From Solea solea (lineage: Eukaryota; Chordata; Actinopteri; Pleuronectiformes; Soleidae), in contig NC_081135.1 of the NCBI RefSeq assembly GCF_958295425.1, positions 26,078,933-26,142,932 of the forward strand: DNA of 64,000 nucleotides, given 5' to 3'. Under the pieces are notes generated by a model. That model saw only the letters and a list, made by a program, of their open reading frames with translations, did no database searches and was not told the origin of the DNA. Both the position numbers and the translations under genes were made by a program. Positions 1 to 12,200 of this stretch are shown piece by piece (the stretch's first letter is position 1; the number at the start of each line of letters is the position of its first letter).

Positions 1-3000
1 AATTAGCAGGCCTTGGTTCGTTTTGCCGGAGCTAGGACGGATTGGTAGAGACAGTGGCAGCTGCCAATAACTTCAGCTTGCGAAGAACAGACAATTAGGC
101 CGGGGCCTGTTACCACCGCTGGTCCCACATCTCCAGACCTTTGCACCGGCCCTACCTCTGAGCACCTGCAGGTCAATAGGCAATGATATTGTGTAGTGCA
201 ACAGCTTGGAACAGAGGTTAATCAAACCACAAGCACACACATCAGTTGCACTCATCTTATTATTCTTGCCTCTAAGGCCAAGAGGAGGAGAAATGGCAGG
301 AAATATCTGCTTTTTTTTCTGCATCACTGAGGGAGATGATCACACTTACAGGCTTCTCATTTAAACATGTACAGGTCTATAATGCTTCAAAGTTGCTATT
401 TGTAAGAAATGTATTGTATTATGTCATAAAAATGACCAAGACATGTTATCAGAGATAAAATACAGGCTTCGGTGATGACTATATCCACAGTTATCCAAAT
501 TTTCATTTGCGCAAACAGCGTGTATGATTTGGTTTGGTGTTTTGTTGGTCTGTTGTACCACCTGCCACCCCTCATCCAATAACACAGCCCACAGCACTTT
601 ATTACACAGGTTACCAGCAGTTATTTTGGAAAAACCCAAATGTGTGCAGTGGAGATGTGTTAAAACATATGTTTTAACACATCTCCACTCCAGAGGAAGT
701 TGAAGACAAGCCGGTGTGAATAATTTTCTCTCGGACAGGAAAGCAATTGAACTTTAGCCAAGGTTAGCTGATACTCTCCCACCCTCTCATACGCAATGTA
801 TAATATTTTGCCTCTATTCTGACAGTGGGACAGTTAAGTATGTGTAAGTGTGTGTGCATGAACACAGTGTGATGCTGTGTTTTTTTTCTTTTGTTTCTTC
901 AAGTTTGGCAACCACACTCTACAATGATTTTTGGCATTTTAGTAACGGTTTTAAATGCTAAAGTTTGCTGTTACACATATTTTACATGCATCCCATTCAA
1001 AACCCTGAAGATATATGTGAGGAATGATGCTATACTCCTGTATTTATTATTTCATTAGAATTGATTGGTTCAGTAAGTCCTTACAGAACTCCCAGTTTGA
1101 ATTAAAATTCAGAATGCTCTGCTTTATTGTTGGCACTGCTGTCCATGTAGACAGTCCCTTGAAATACAGAAAACACTCAGTATCTTGCAAATCAGTGTGA
1201 TCAACTGATGCTGTGTGTATTGCACCATGAAATTGGGCACAATCTGGAAAGAAGCTCATAGTCACTTTCATGGTACATGCAGTGTGTATCCAATGCAGAG
1301 TGTGAACATTACCCTGCTCACCCATGCGTTCAGTTGTGACACCAAAGAAGGTTTGGTCAGAGGTTATGCAGTGGTAGAGTGCCCATGTCTTACTCAGTAA
1401 AAAAGTGTGTATTTAAAATATGGATCTCTGGATTGTGTCATCTTTCTCCATGTCAAGTGTCTTATCTGTTGTGCAAATAAGAAGAGTGGTTGACCTGTTT
1501 GTTTAAAGAAAATCTTACCTTAGCTGAATAACCTCAGTGAAGAAAAGAAACTGATCAAAGTGTGCAGGCTTGAGGCCTTTGCACACCAATTCAGCACCCA
1601 CTCATCACCATTAGATGCTGACTTCACCTTTTTTGTCTTGTGACAGGATTTTTCTTGTCCTGGTCTTTGTGATTTGTTTTGTTAATGTGAATATTGAGGC
1701 TGCATTGAAATTTAAATCCTTTAAAAAGTTATTTTCATCCCTAATATGACGTGCATACTCAAAACTGAATTCATCCTGATCAAACATTTCAGAGAAGCAT
1801 GCATTTTTTTTTCCCTTCTGAGTTCCTGCAAACTTCTTGACAAATGATTAAACACCCTATTAAATAATCAATAAATCAGTTTCTATTTTCTGGCTGTTGG
1901 AAGGGACCAAGAGAAATGACTCCTTCGTCGACACAGCTAGCTCTTCAAAGACTTCAATCTCAGCATCAAATTTCCACATTTCCCTCTAATGCAGTACTTG
2001 CATAGTGAGCAAAAATAGGCTGCCTGCACCAGTGAGTTGTGATAGGCTGTTGTGTTACTGCCAGACGTATGTTCAGTCGGGGTGATGCTTTTGTGAACAA
2101 AGTAATCATTCATGTAATTAATGTAGAGGAAACTAGAGAGCCAAATAACCCAAATGTATCGTAAAAAACACCAAGCCTCCCCTCTGTGATATTTGATTTA
2201 ACGCATTTGGGGACAGACAAAAGGACATGGGTGCACTGCTCCTCTGTACTCGATATTAATCAATAGAGGTGCTATAAGGAAACCTTGTACGGAGGAGAGT
2301 TGACAGGCGTTTGCAGCTATTGATATTGTCTCACAGAATGAGATATATCTTCAACTTGTGTCCTCTTTGAAGACGGTAAAAATAGTGTTAGTACAATGCA
2401 ATGGCTTGTGTTAAACTTATATTAGTTGAAGCTTTCTTTTAACTGTAAGGATTAATTTTAATGGTGCTGTACCTACATTAATATGCGTAATTATTAAGAG
2501 GAACATTTCTGGATGTATTTGTGGAGACCTCTGGCCGTGTGATTCATCAAGGCATTTTTTCAACAAACTTTGCACCTTACCAACATCCATATACAACAAA
2601 ATACTATTTCTGAACACCCCTAACTAGACATTATTTGTTCGTGTCACTTAAATCTCCGCTGAGAGATTGTAGCTGCCACACACAATGTGGTGTGTCGTGT
2701 ATGAACTTAAATTATTCAGAAATGACCTAAAAGTCCACATGATTTTTGCTATTCAGTTACACTTACATTTAGCTAAATTGCACTTACTGTCCAAATGTTA
2801 ACATTTCCCGCAGCTGTTTGTATCACTACACATCATTTCAAAAGCAAGCCTGTTAAAGCTACTAAATCTGCATCCTCCTCCTCAGGACACATCTGTACAG
2901 TATGGACCAAATTGGGACGCTGCTTCCCTTTTGGATATTGCAATTCTAAGTGTTTTTGATATGTCATTTGTGAACCATTACCACTAGCAGTTGAACAAAC

Positions 3001-5880
3001 ACATACACATTTGTCACACCTACTACAGTGCAACATTGACTTGGGTTCTGTGTTATTGGCCCAGGAGGGGAATCAAGGAATCTGTCGCGTTAATACATGC
3101 AGATAATAGCCTTCCTGTCATCTCAGCTCTCCTTTACTGTTGGCTTTTAAAGGCAGCAAACTGAACGGGACAGACAAGCTTGACAGCGAATCTTGAAAAA
3201 GAGCATCTTAAACACTTAAATATACCATCTTTTACACATTCATTTTAATGAATGAATTGATTTATTTTGTCAGGGACAGAGCCAAATTATGTCTGAAGCA
3301 ATCTACACATGTGATTGTATTAACAAACGTGTTGGGCTTTACATCACTCAGCCCAGTCCGTTTCTTAAAGATATAATATGTAACATTTCTTGAGGAGTCA
3401 AATATTGAAAACTTACGAGACTTATGTTATATACGTTTTGTTGAGTAGTGTACAGTAGTGTACAGCCTACCCAAGATGATCGTCTGCTTTATTATAAAAC
3501 ATCAAAGTGAGGAAGGAAATATTCTACGCTAGTTTTCCAGTGTTTTGTTTTTTCATTTTTATTGTCTATATTTCTTTCTAATGGATCAAGAGTATATTTT
3601 ACATTGCCTTTTACTGCACTTCCTGCTGCTAAATTTCTCCCCGAAAAGCGTAAACACACAGGGGAACCAAATGTGACAACAAGACAACACAACTATATCA
3701 TCAAACTATGCCTTTTGTTATTGTTTTGACTGAGACGTGCCGATTTGCAGTGCTTTGCATTGATGTCGACGTGTCCCTAAAACAATATATCAGCTTGACC
3801 GTTTACTTAATTGCTGCATTATTTTGTGTGTCAAAATACCTCAGGTGTTATTTTACCCAGTTACAAAACAATAAACTACACATCACAGTGCATCTTAAAT
3901 CACTGCGTTTGCTTGCGTCTGCTTTGCGTCTGAAACTTTGTGTTATTAATGATGCAAATCAGGAAATATGCAAAACAGTGCAACATTTCACAGTGATAAG
4001 ACGATTGATGATGAACTGTGACGTGCAATCACAGGACAGTTTATCCAGACTAACAAGCCAAAGGTGACTGCCATTTTTTTTTTTTTAATCCACTTTAGCA
4101 CCCCTTTAGACTACATAGCCTAAATACGTCCTGTGTTTTTTGTTTGCTGCATTTCACATCCCAGGACCCTTCTGAAACAATGTGCTAAAAAAAGAATCAA
4201 ATCATTTATCTTAGATATAAAAGAGATCTACATTTATTCCATCTTCTCTGCCTGCTGTAAACTACCTGACAATTGTTCATTAATGATTCCCAGTAAATTC
4301 CTTAAAATGGTAATTTGTCATCCTGTCACTTAATTTGTGACCTAAAATTCCTCACTAGAGGCATCATCAAATAAATTAATCACTACCCAGGATCCATTTC
4401 TCCCTTGTGCGTGCTATTATACCCGGCTCTCTTGAGTTTCTCTTCATTTACATATATTTAATGGCCCAGTTGTGGCTGCTTGTGCCTTGCGACTTGCACA
4501 GCTCATGTCAGGTGAAATATTCCAACTGCCACTGTCTTTAACAGTGCGTGCCATGTCTGGTGCATTTTCCTTGAATACCTGAAACACAAGAGAATAAGGA
4601 GGATTAGAGACATTTTATGGAAATGTAAAATCAGAAGTGTGCATTTTGTGGGCTACTGGGAAGGCACACATTTAGACACAAACAAATCAAACTGCGTAGA
4701 GCAGGAATATAAGGAAACTAAATGTGAGGTTGTCTACGGAATATTAACGTATCTGTGTCTCATTGCTTTAGGAAACGTATACATGTCTCATCACTAAAAT
4801 CACCCTGTTTTATTTGTTAGTGGAATTATGAAGTTGTCTTATAGAAAAGGGAAATGTTTTAACTGTTTCCTTGCCTTTTTTTTAAGTATATCACAGAATT
4901 AATGATCAAAACTATATCATTTCAGTAGAGTTGGTTGACAATATCCTGTCATTGTCCCAAACTGTCAAGTAGCATTCATTTACTTGTTAATTTACTTAAA
5001 AACATTAATTGTATTTTAATTTATACTACATTTGTTATGCTGAGCAGAGTGTTGTTTATGTTCCAATTCAATAAATGGCCAGGGAGATCCTGAGAGTGCC
5101 CTGTCTGCACCTCTGTTTTGTGTTAAAATGTGATGTTATGAGGTGCTTTTGTGCATTTTGGCATGGATTTATGGAAATTAATTATTCTGTTTTCCAATTT
5201 TCTTTTGACAGATAAAAAAACATCCCAATTATTTTTACGAGGCAAGAGCATGTCATGTTTGAACTTCCATCCTCATTAAGGGTCCCTAACACCAGAGGAC
5301 ATGTGAACACACTTTTTTTTTTACCACAGAAAACAACAACTGCATGTCGCCAAAGGATCCTCTCGCACCCAGCCACCCTGTTAAACTGAAACTCGCAGGA
5401 TATTTCAAATGAAATTAGTATAATTAAGTATTAACGCGCATTAATTGTTGTGCTTAATGCAAACTGAAGCCAAATGTGTCACTTGCTGTAGAGGACACTG
5501 CTAAATGCTTTGTCACCTCCTGCTCAGAAGAGTGGGAACACCCCATGTGTTCGGGAATAAAGAGCCACTTGTGCAGTGTAAACAAACATCCCATCAGCTG
5601 TTAAGCATGCCCGACATGTTTGCTCAGGAGTTAGGGGAGAAATGTAGTGTATTGATCAAGGAAATTTTTTGTAGTGGACAGATGGATTTAGTAGGGACTG
5701 GTGTGCAGGATGTGCAGATTGCTCTTACAAAGGCTCAACTTGGCAATAAAGGTTGGCATTTGGACAGAGCAGAGTTTGGGAGAGCAGACTATAAGGGTTT
5801 TACTGTCCTTTCCCTTTTTTGCTTTGTGGTCTCCTAGAGGACAGATGATCAACAGATAAATAAGACATGTTAATTAAAAC
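1..5880. other. Gene-free stretch, left part of the nr4a2-side desert
   Basis: No open reading frame here looks like a real exon. The ORFs are short, low in complexity, and lack a recognisable domain or a sensible splice context. The stretch is AT-rich with scattered homopolymer runs. A perfect palindrome lies at 648-689. A 42-bp segment at 3790-3831 recurs in diverged form at 7484-7526, so at least part is dispersed repeat. Unannotated regulatory elements may be present, but I cannot point to one here. Confidence 0.6.
648..689. repeat. 42-bp perfect palindrome
   Basis: Two 21-bp arms meet with no spacer at the CATATG centre (666-671). Every base from 648 to 668 pairs with its partner from 689 down to 669, and pairing stops at the C/C mismatch of 647 and 690. 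The arm reads AGTGGAGATGTG from the outside, then continues into an A/T-rich centre. A spacer-free palindrome this long can extrude as a cruciform or fold as a hairpin. It could be a minimal fold-back element, but no target duplication is evident. Confidence 0.9.
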
Positions 5881-6325
5881 CTCAAACCAGAGCCAGATGG
5901 CTGCAAATAAGCCTACATCCCTAACCCTAATCTGAGTCAAGGTGTGAAATTGAGTCGTTAGGGTCAGAACTTTGTTGTTCTGTGTGTGACTGATTATCTT
6001 TTTAAGACGAGAGCTCAGGGCAGAATTGTAGGTGGCTGGTAGTTGGTGTCTTAGCCCACGTCCTCTGTTGAGTGAAGTTTTCTCAAGTTTGAGGTAGATG
6101 GCTTCTTCACTCCTGTTTCAAACCAACTGTCTTCCCTGGCATGAATGTGAACATCCTCATCTTCAAAAGAGTGTAATCTTGTCCTTGGGGTTGGTGAGAG
6201 TCCATCGGCAGATATTGGTCTGTGTAGGTTTGTTGATTCCTGTATATTTCAATGTTAAGGCATAATCTGGACAGGACTCCGTTATCCACCTACATCTGAA
6301 GGACAATGGACACTCTTGTCCCTTG
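5881..6325 (-). mobile_element. Penelope-like retroelement fragment, minus strand
   Basis: On the minus strand, about 6290-6180 encodes a stretch containing NIEIYR and TYTDQYLPMDSHQPQ. This fits the EVYRKPTHTDQYL...DSHHP signature near the end of the reverse transcriptase domain of fish Penelope-like elements. Further along (6120-5930), over more than one frame, come AIYLKLEKTSLNRGRGLRHQ, then LPATYNSALSSRL and SHTQNN. These match the region after the GIY-YIG endonuclease core (usual form EAIYVKLEKPSLNRGGGLRH, then LSPTYNAVL). Most of the endonuclease between the two blocks is missing, and the reading frame shifts. This is therefore an internally deleted, dead 3' piece. It forms an inverted repeat with the plus-strand fragment that follows. 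Confidence 0.7.
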
Positions 6326-6990
6326 TCATCCTTGATGAGAATGTTCACATTCATGGCCAGGGAAAGGTGGGTGGTTTGAAAGAGGAGTGAAGAAAGCCAT
6401 CTACCTCAACGTGGGGAAATCATCACTCCACAGAGGAGATGGACTTACACTATCACAGTTTCTGCTGAGCTAATCAGAAATGGGCAAACTTGTTACGTGT
6501 GCCTCAAAAGGACACATCACAGGCTTTGGATATCACTTCTGCATACTGAATGGGGCCTAATTCATGCTTCTCACAATGAATGCTTTACAGACATTTGCAT
6601 TAGTTTGTGTGTGTGTGTGTGTGTGGGTTTTTTTTTTGTCTAATACAGCAAGAGGACTTACACACCAACTATTAGCCACCTACAATGCTTTCCTGAGCTC
6701 TCGTCCTAAAATGATCAACAGTCACACACAGAACAACAAAGATGAACTCCAACACTCACACAATAGTAGACTCTGTTTTTCAGGTGACCCTAATGACCCT
6801 CTTTCACACCCTGACTCAGGTGAAACTAACAACCTGAAACTGGGTCAGAGCAGTCTGCATTGTTGAACTTTACACCTCTCGAGACAGGTTTCCAGCCTTC
6901 AGAGGCTAAATACTGTTGGTCAGAACGGCAGAAGCCTTTTGAATGAGAGGTTACATCTTCAGACGTAACTCAAACAAGTCAAATTGCCTA
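6326..6990 (+). mobile_element. Penelope-like retroelement fragment, plus strand, interrupted
   Basis: On the plus strand, about 6385-6450 encodes ERGVKKAIYLNVGKSSLHRG. After a 203-bp insert (6451-6653) the same protein region resumes as GLTHQLLATYNAFLSSRPK and SHTQNN (6655-6735). This is the same C-terminal block found on the minus strand at 5881-6120. The 6334-6407 segment is an inverted copy of 6091-6161. The two fragments point away from each other from about 6.3 kb, a partial inverted arrangement often reported for Penelope-like elements. The copy has stops after about 6866 and is not functional. The right boundary near 6990 is approximate. Confidence 0.65.
6451..6653 (+). repeat. 203-bp insert in the Penelope fragment, with 10-bp target duplication
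   Basis: The segment starts TATCACAG, contains a (GT)n run near 6605-6626 and a T run, and ends CAGCAAGA. It is flanked on both sides by GGACTTACAC (6441-6450 and 6654-6663). Removing the insert and one repeat restores a continuous Penelope protein frame across the junction, so this is a genuine insertion. A near-identical copy lies at 8208-8415, differing visibly only in the GT and T run lengths and one C. The class is unknown: there are no terminal inverted repeats, no poly(A) tail and no tRNA-like promoter. Confidence 0.8.
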
Positions 6991-8207
6991 CAGCTAGCTA
7001 CCGAATCACATATTTTGCTTTTGTGAAATCCATTTGTGAAATATTTTGCTTATAGTCATTTTCTGTCCATTAAGAAATTATAACCGCAAAAAACAACTGG
7101 TTTCTACCCAGGAGCAAAAATGTGTCTTTAATTATGTGATCAAATCATTTAGAAAATGTTTAGTTTGCTTTTCTATTTGGCCATAGCACTGTACGGCACT
7201 GTTGTTTCGCTCAAAGCACACCCAGATTTTAGTACAACCTCCATGAAAGTCGGTGTCAGTTTACCACTTTTTACCACTCACTCCAGGCGGAAACCACCCA
7301 ACATTCTCAACAACTATTGAAAACATTACTATTAAAGTCTGTAACAGATAGTCATAGTCCCCAGATGGCCACTTATTTTAAAATTTACAGTTAATTGAAC
7401 ACACTAGACTAAGATGGAAACATAGCATCAAAAAAACCCAAAAACAATATTTATTGCAACTCAACAATAAGTTTAAACTCTTTCTCAGCTTGACCGTTCA
7501 CTTAATTGCCGCATACTTTTGTGTGGTGACAAGATAACCACGCTCACCCTTTATTTAACGGAAAAAAACCCTTGTGATCTCCCATTGTTCCATTTAACAA
7601 TTTCACACCCCGTGAATTTAGATGTTTTCTCTTCAAGTGGACAAGCCTTTGCTTGCAAAGGATCACAGCTGTACTTTTACAAAGAGCTGGGAGCTTTTCC
7701 ACATTAATCTAGATTTAATATAAATTTCAAAATACATTTTCCCTATTAATTAAAAGCAAACCATGTATTGTATGGTACATTATCCCTCTAACGGCCCCAT
7801 GTGGAGATTATGAAGTGGAAAACTAATGGTGTAGACTTTAGCATTTGGGTTTTGCCTGAGTCATTTACATATCTGTAAGGCGATGTCGATGTATGTGCAA
7901 ATAAGCAGAACTATGTGTGTCCCATGCTTTCTCTACCGCCACCCCCAACGCCCCCCTCCCCTCCCCTTCCTGGTTTACAGAGGAAGTCAAAGAAGAAGTG
8001 TTGCCTCTCTCCCCTCAGCTAGAGAAGGTAATGAGATTCTGTGCAGCCTCTATTACGAGGAGGATGAGAAATCTGATTATTAAGGAGAGGCATGTGGCAG
8101 TAAGAAAAATCTGTTTGTTTTTTTTTCTTATTGTATCACCCCAAGAAACAAAGGTGACCCCCATGTTCTGTTCATTAAATCTTGCCTCCTCTAATTTATC
8201 AAGGTAA
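6991..8207. other. Gene-free stretch between repeat copies
   Basis: I see no credible exon. The stretch includes 7484-7526, a diverged copy of 3790-3831, and a C-rich run near 7940-7970 that creates spurious proline-rich ORFs on the plus strand. Confidence 0.5.
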
Positions 8208-8415
8208 ACTATCACAGTTTCTGCTGAGCTAATCAGAAATGGGCAAACTTGTTACGTGTGCCTCAAAAGGACACATCACAGGCTTTGGATATCACTTCTG
8301 CATACTGAATGGGGCCTAATTCATGCTTCTCACAATGAATGCTTTACAGACATTTGCATTAGTTTGTGTGTGTGTGTGTGTGTGTGTGGGTTTTTTCTTT
8401 TGTCTAATACAGCAA
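8208..8415 (+). repeat. Second copy (possible source) of the 203-bp insert
   Basis: This matches 6449-6651 essentially base for base, from ACTATCACAG through TAATACAGCAA, with a longer (GT)n run and one interrupted T run. Its flanks show no matching direct repeats, unlike the 6.4 kb copy. It may therefore be the template from which the 6.4 kb insert was copied, or an older insertion whose target duplication has decayed. Confidence 0.85.
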
Positions 8416-8851
8416 AGTTCAGGACAGTGAGGATGAATTATGACCTCCACGGCAACACACATGTAATTATTCCAAGGACACAGATTTGCTGCAGGTGTAG
8501 CTTTCTGATGCAAATATCACAGCAAATGTAATTTCCACATTTGTGTGTTTTGAGCCTGCAGTTATTATTCTTCATAGTTTCAAATTTCAATGGGCACGTT
8601 TTACTTCCTCACATTAGAAACACACTAGTCACACCTGTACAAAAGCAAACTAGTCAACCCTCCAGACGACTCTCTCATTGTTAGATTGGATAAGCAGTTC
8701 CATGCATAAATACAGTTATCTGAGTTGAACAATACTTTATTGTTAAAGGTGTAGTGTGTCATCTATGTCGCCAAAACACTGTTAGTGATTACCTCACACC
8801 TCAGGTAGGCCTGCAGAGATTTCTCAAAGATCTCTCACTCATGATTCAGAG

Positions 8852-9193
8852 AAGAGCTGCAACTAACGATTATTTTCATAATCGATTAATCTGTCGATTA
8901 TTTTCTCGATTAATCGATGAATCGTTTGGTCCATAAAATATCAGAAAACCATAAAAATTGTTGATCGGTGTTCGTCAAACCTGGAAATGATGATGTTCTC
9001 AATAGTCTTGTTTTGTCCACAAACCAAAATGATTGACTTTTAATGATTAATTTGTTATCCAGAGCAAAGAAATTAAGAAAATATTCATATTTAAGAAGCT
9101 TAAACAATCAGAAATCTTGTTTTAATCATGAATAAAGCTTCAAACCGATTAATCGATTATCAAAATAGTTGTCGATTAATCGTTTCAGTTCTA
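8852..9193 (+). mobile_element. hAT-type MITE copy 1
   Basis: A 342-bp nonautonomous element begins AAGAGCTGCAAC and ends CAGTTCTA, so its ends are inverted copies of a TAGAGCTGCAAC-like terminus. It is flanked by the 8-bp direct repeat ATTCAGAG (8844-8851 and 9194-9201), the target duplication size of hAT transposons. Both ends carry ATTAATCGATTA-type motifs. There is no transposase ORF. Copies 2 and 3 lie at 17355-17683 and 24513-24841 in the opposite orientation. Confidence 0.9.
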
Positions 9194-9201
9194 ATTCAGA
9201 G

Positions 9202-12200
9202 CACCAGTGTTTATTACTAGTGTAACTAAACCCCTAAACCACTTTTTCAGGTAAAAAAAAAAAGTGTACGGGTTGTAGTGATATTTTCCTGATCCAGGTA
9301 CAAATCTTCACGGTTTAATGTAAATTATAAGAATGGCCACATCCACTGTCTCTCTGGCCCAACAGATGCTGCATTCAAATGTTGTCATTGCCTTCTTACT
9401 TCACTGGTACACACTTTTATCTTCCTCTTGTCTAATCCGTGCACAGCTTGTTGACCCGTACCTCTGTAACATATTCATATATTTTAAAACAAAGCATGAA
9501 ACGTTAAATAAATTGAATAACGTTTGTGCCCCTGCTAGTAAATTAAGTTTTTTGTGGTTGTGTGAGTTGTTAAGTGCTGTTTGGAGTTGTTTGGCTTGTT
9601 CAGCTGAAAGCTGTTGCTATGACTTAACCAGTACAGGTTTTTTTGTTCCTAATGCTGGTTTATATTAAATTTGTGTGACTAAATCGAAACCATGAAGTGG
9701 TCAGAATAATTGGCTGTTCTAACTTTCTAATCTGCAATAAACACAGTCTAATAGCCATGTTTTAATCCTATTGTAAACTGCTTAGGTTCTGCATGTGCTG
9801 ATGTTAAATTGGTATTTATTACCGAACTGGTAATCACACCATCAACCTCCCTCTGCAGCCTTTCACTGTCTGCGGAGACCATGATGTGCACAGCAGGCTC
9901 GCAGAACTGTACTCCCAGTTCAAATGACCCAGCTTAGCTAGCATAGCTGCTGTGACCCGAACATGACAAAGCCTGTGTGTAATTAATATGCACGCTGAAA
10001 TGCTCCCTGCGCCGCCACCAAAGCCATTGGAATCTTTCACATTAAAAATGTAATCATGGATTCTGCATGGTGAACATTTTAGTCAAGTAGCATCTGATTG
10101 CGATCAAGTTCTTTTTTTCTTTTTTTTCCTCCTTTCTTTTAAATGTTCTTGAAGATTGAAACTTGCTCCTTAAAGATGCAAATTAATCTTTGAAACTGGA
10201 CATTTCCCAACATGTGTAGCACAGTGGGGCGACACTACAACCCATCGAGTTCATTTTAATCCCCATGGGCAATTATACCTTCAAATGATATCCTGAAGTT
10301 AACTCATGTTCACACTTAATTAATTTTAACCCTACTTCTCAGGCATGAAAGTTTCTTTGTCCTCCCCAACACAAAGCTGTTGTTAAATAGGATACAGTGC
10401 TCTGAGTGATAAGGAGAATTGTCTTATTAATTAGGTTCTTTCTGTTCAGTTGCTTAAACTCATATGTAGGCTGATGCAGATCATTTAGATGAGACAGATG
10501 ATCAGACTCTCTTGACATTTCTTTGTCTTCTTTGTACTTCACTGATATGATCTGGTGAATAGTTACAGTAAATCGAAGGCTATTCTCACAAAACCTGGGT
10601 GTTAGACAATAGACTATTTTCTGAAATCTACACTTGTGCTCTACAGCTGCAACAAAGCATGCTATTCCTGTTTCGGGAAAAAAACAAAACAACACTCTGC
10701 ATTCTGTGTGTGGTTTAAATGTTTGTTGGTGCGGGGACCAGAGTATTTGCATGAATCCTGTCACCGTATATTTGTCTTTTGTAAATGCTAAGTTAATTAA
10801 TGGTTTGTGTTGGACTATTGTTTCTCACTTTTATAATGAATGCATTACTGTACTGTCGCTGAGTCTATTTTGACAAATAGGTGGGTGGATGGATATAAAA
10901 AAAAACATACATTGGTGGCTGTCAAGGGGTTAGATTTTGAATTAATTGAGGGAAATGAATTCAGCGGTAATAGGCCCTGACAGCAGACTGTGGCAGTTCT
11001 GATGGCGATGATTGATGGCTGATGCACACACAAGCTGATGACAAATAATGCTTATTTTGCTCTCAGTATATTTTAAAACCTGCTTGTGTGTTCATTAAAA
11101 ATAAACACATCAAGCGGGAAATGCATAAATTGATTAATGGGAATAAATGAATGAATGAATGAATGAACAAAACTCTGAAAGGACGTCCTTTGTTTGTATT
11201 CCTGTGAGTGTTTTTTTCCCCACCCATATGAAGTGCGTTTGGTTGAGGCGGTAGTTTGTGGGACTTGGTCGAGTCCTTTCACGGAGGTGGACCACCTCCA
11301 TCTCTGACCCCAGAGAGGGAGAGAGCGAGAGAGAGCGCGAGAGAGTGCCCTATCACATCTCACATCACGCTCCCGTAGTCAGAGCCTTCTGACAGTGGCA
11401 TAATGCTGATCAGATAGCTGTGTGGAGTCATTGCTTACATGTGTCACAACCGCCGTCCATGATCATGTCAGAGTCACGCTGGGTGCCAGAGTCAGGCTCA
11501 GGGCTCAGTGGACCTGGCTGGTTTCATGGTTGACATTTCCTCAGCATGACCAGGCTAGCGGTGCTGCAGTTGCAGCCCTGGCTAATGTGCCTCTCCTGGG
11601 CCCCACAGCACAGCGCTGGCAGCTGGAACATGGGGGCACAGGTGCTGCCAGCCCTGGTTAGATTTACAGTACCTCCTGGAGAGTCACAAACAATCCCAGC
11701 ATGTGTCCGCTCTGATACCTCAGCTTATTAAAAGTCTAATGAATAAACAATTCTTCTGTGTGCATGACCACGGAGGCGATAGTGGGAACTTGTACTCTCT
11801 TAGCTGTCTTTCATCATTTTTATCAAGCAGAAATAACACTTCTGTGGCGGCGTCAGTAATGACATATTCATCATTTTTAATTAGCTTGAAGACAAAGAAA
11901 TGTTAACAAAATAATAATAGAATTACTTTTGTTGGTGGCAAACTGGTTTGTATTGGTGCCACATAGTGAGAAAGAACAAAGGCTTGTTTCGATGGCATAA
12001 TACTGATGTTTTTTGTTGATAGAGCTGAACCGCGGTCTGTAAAAATGTGGTTGTTAAAGCAGATTGATTTATTGGTTCTATGGGCTGGACATGATTATCT
12101 TCTGACTCAGGGGATCGGCCAACTTCCCAAACAGGACTGGGTCCTGCCACACAGTCATGACAGCTAAATTGTTACACTCAAGAGGTTGTCCCCTTGTCCT

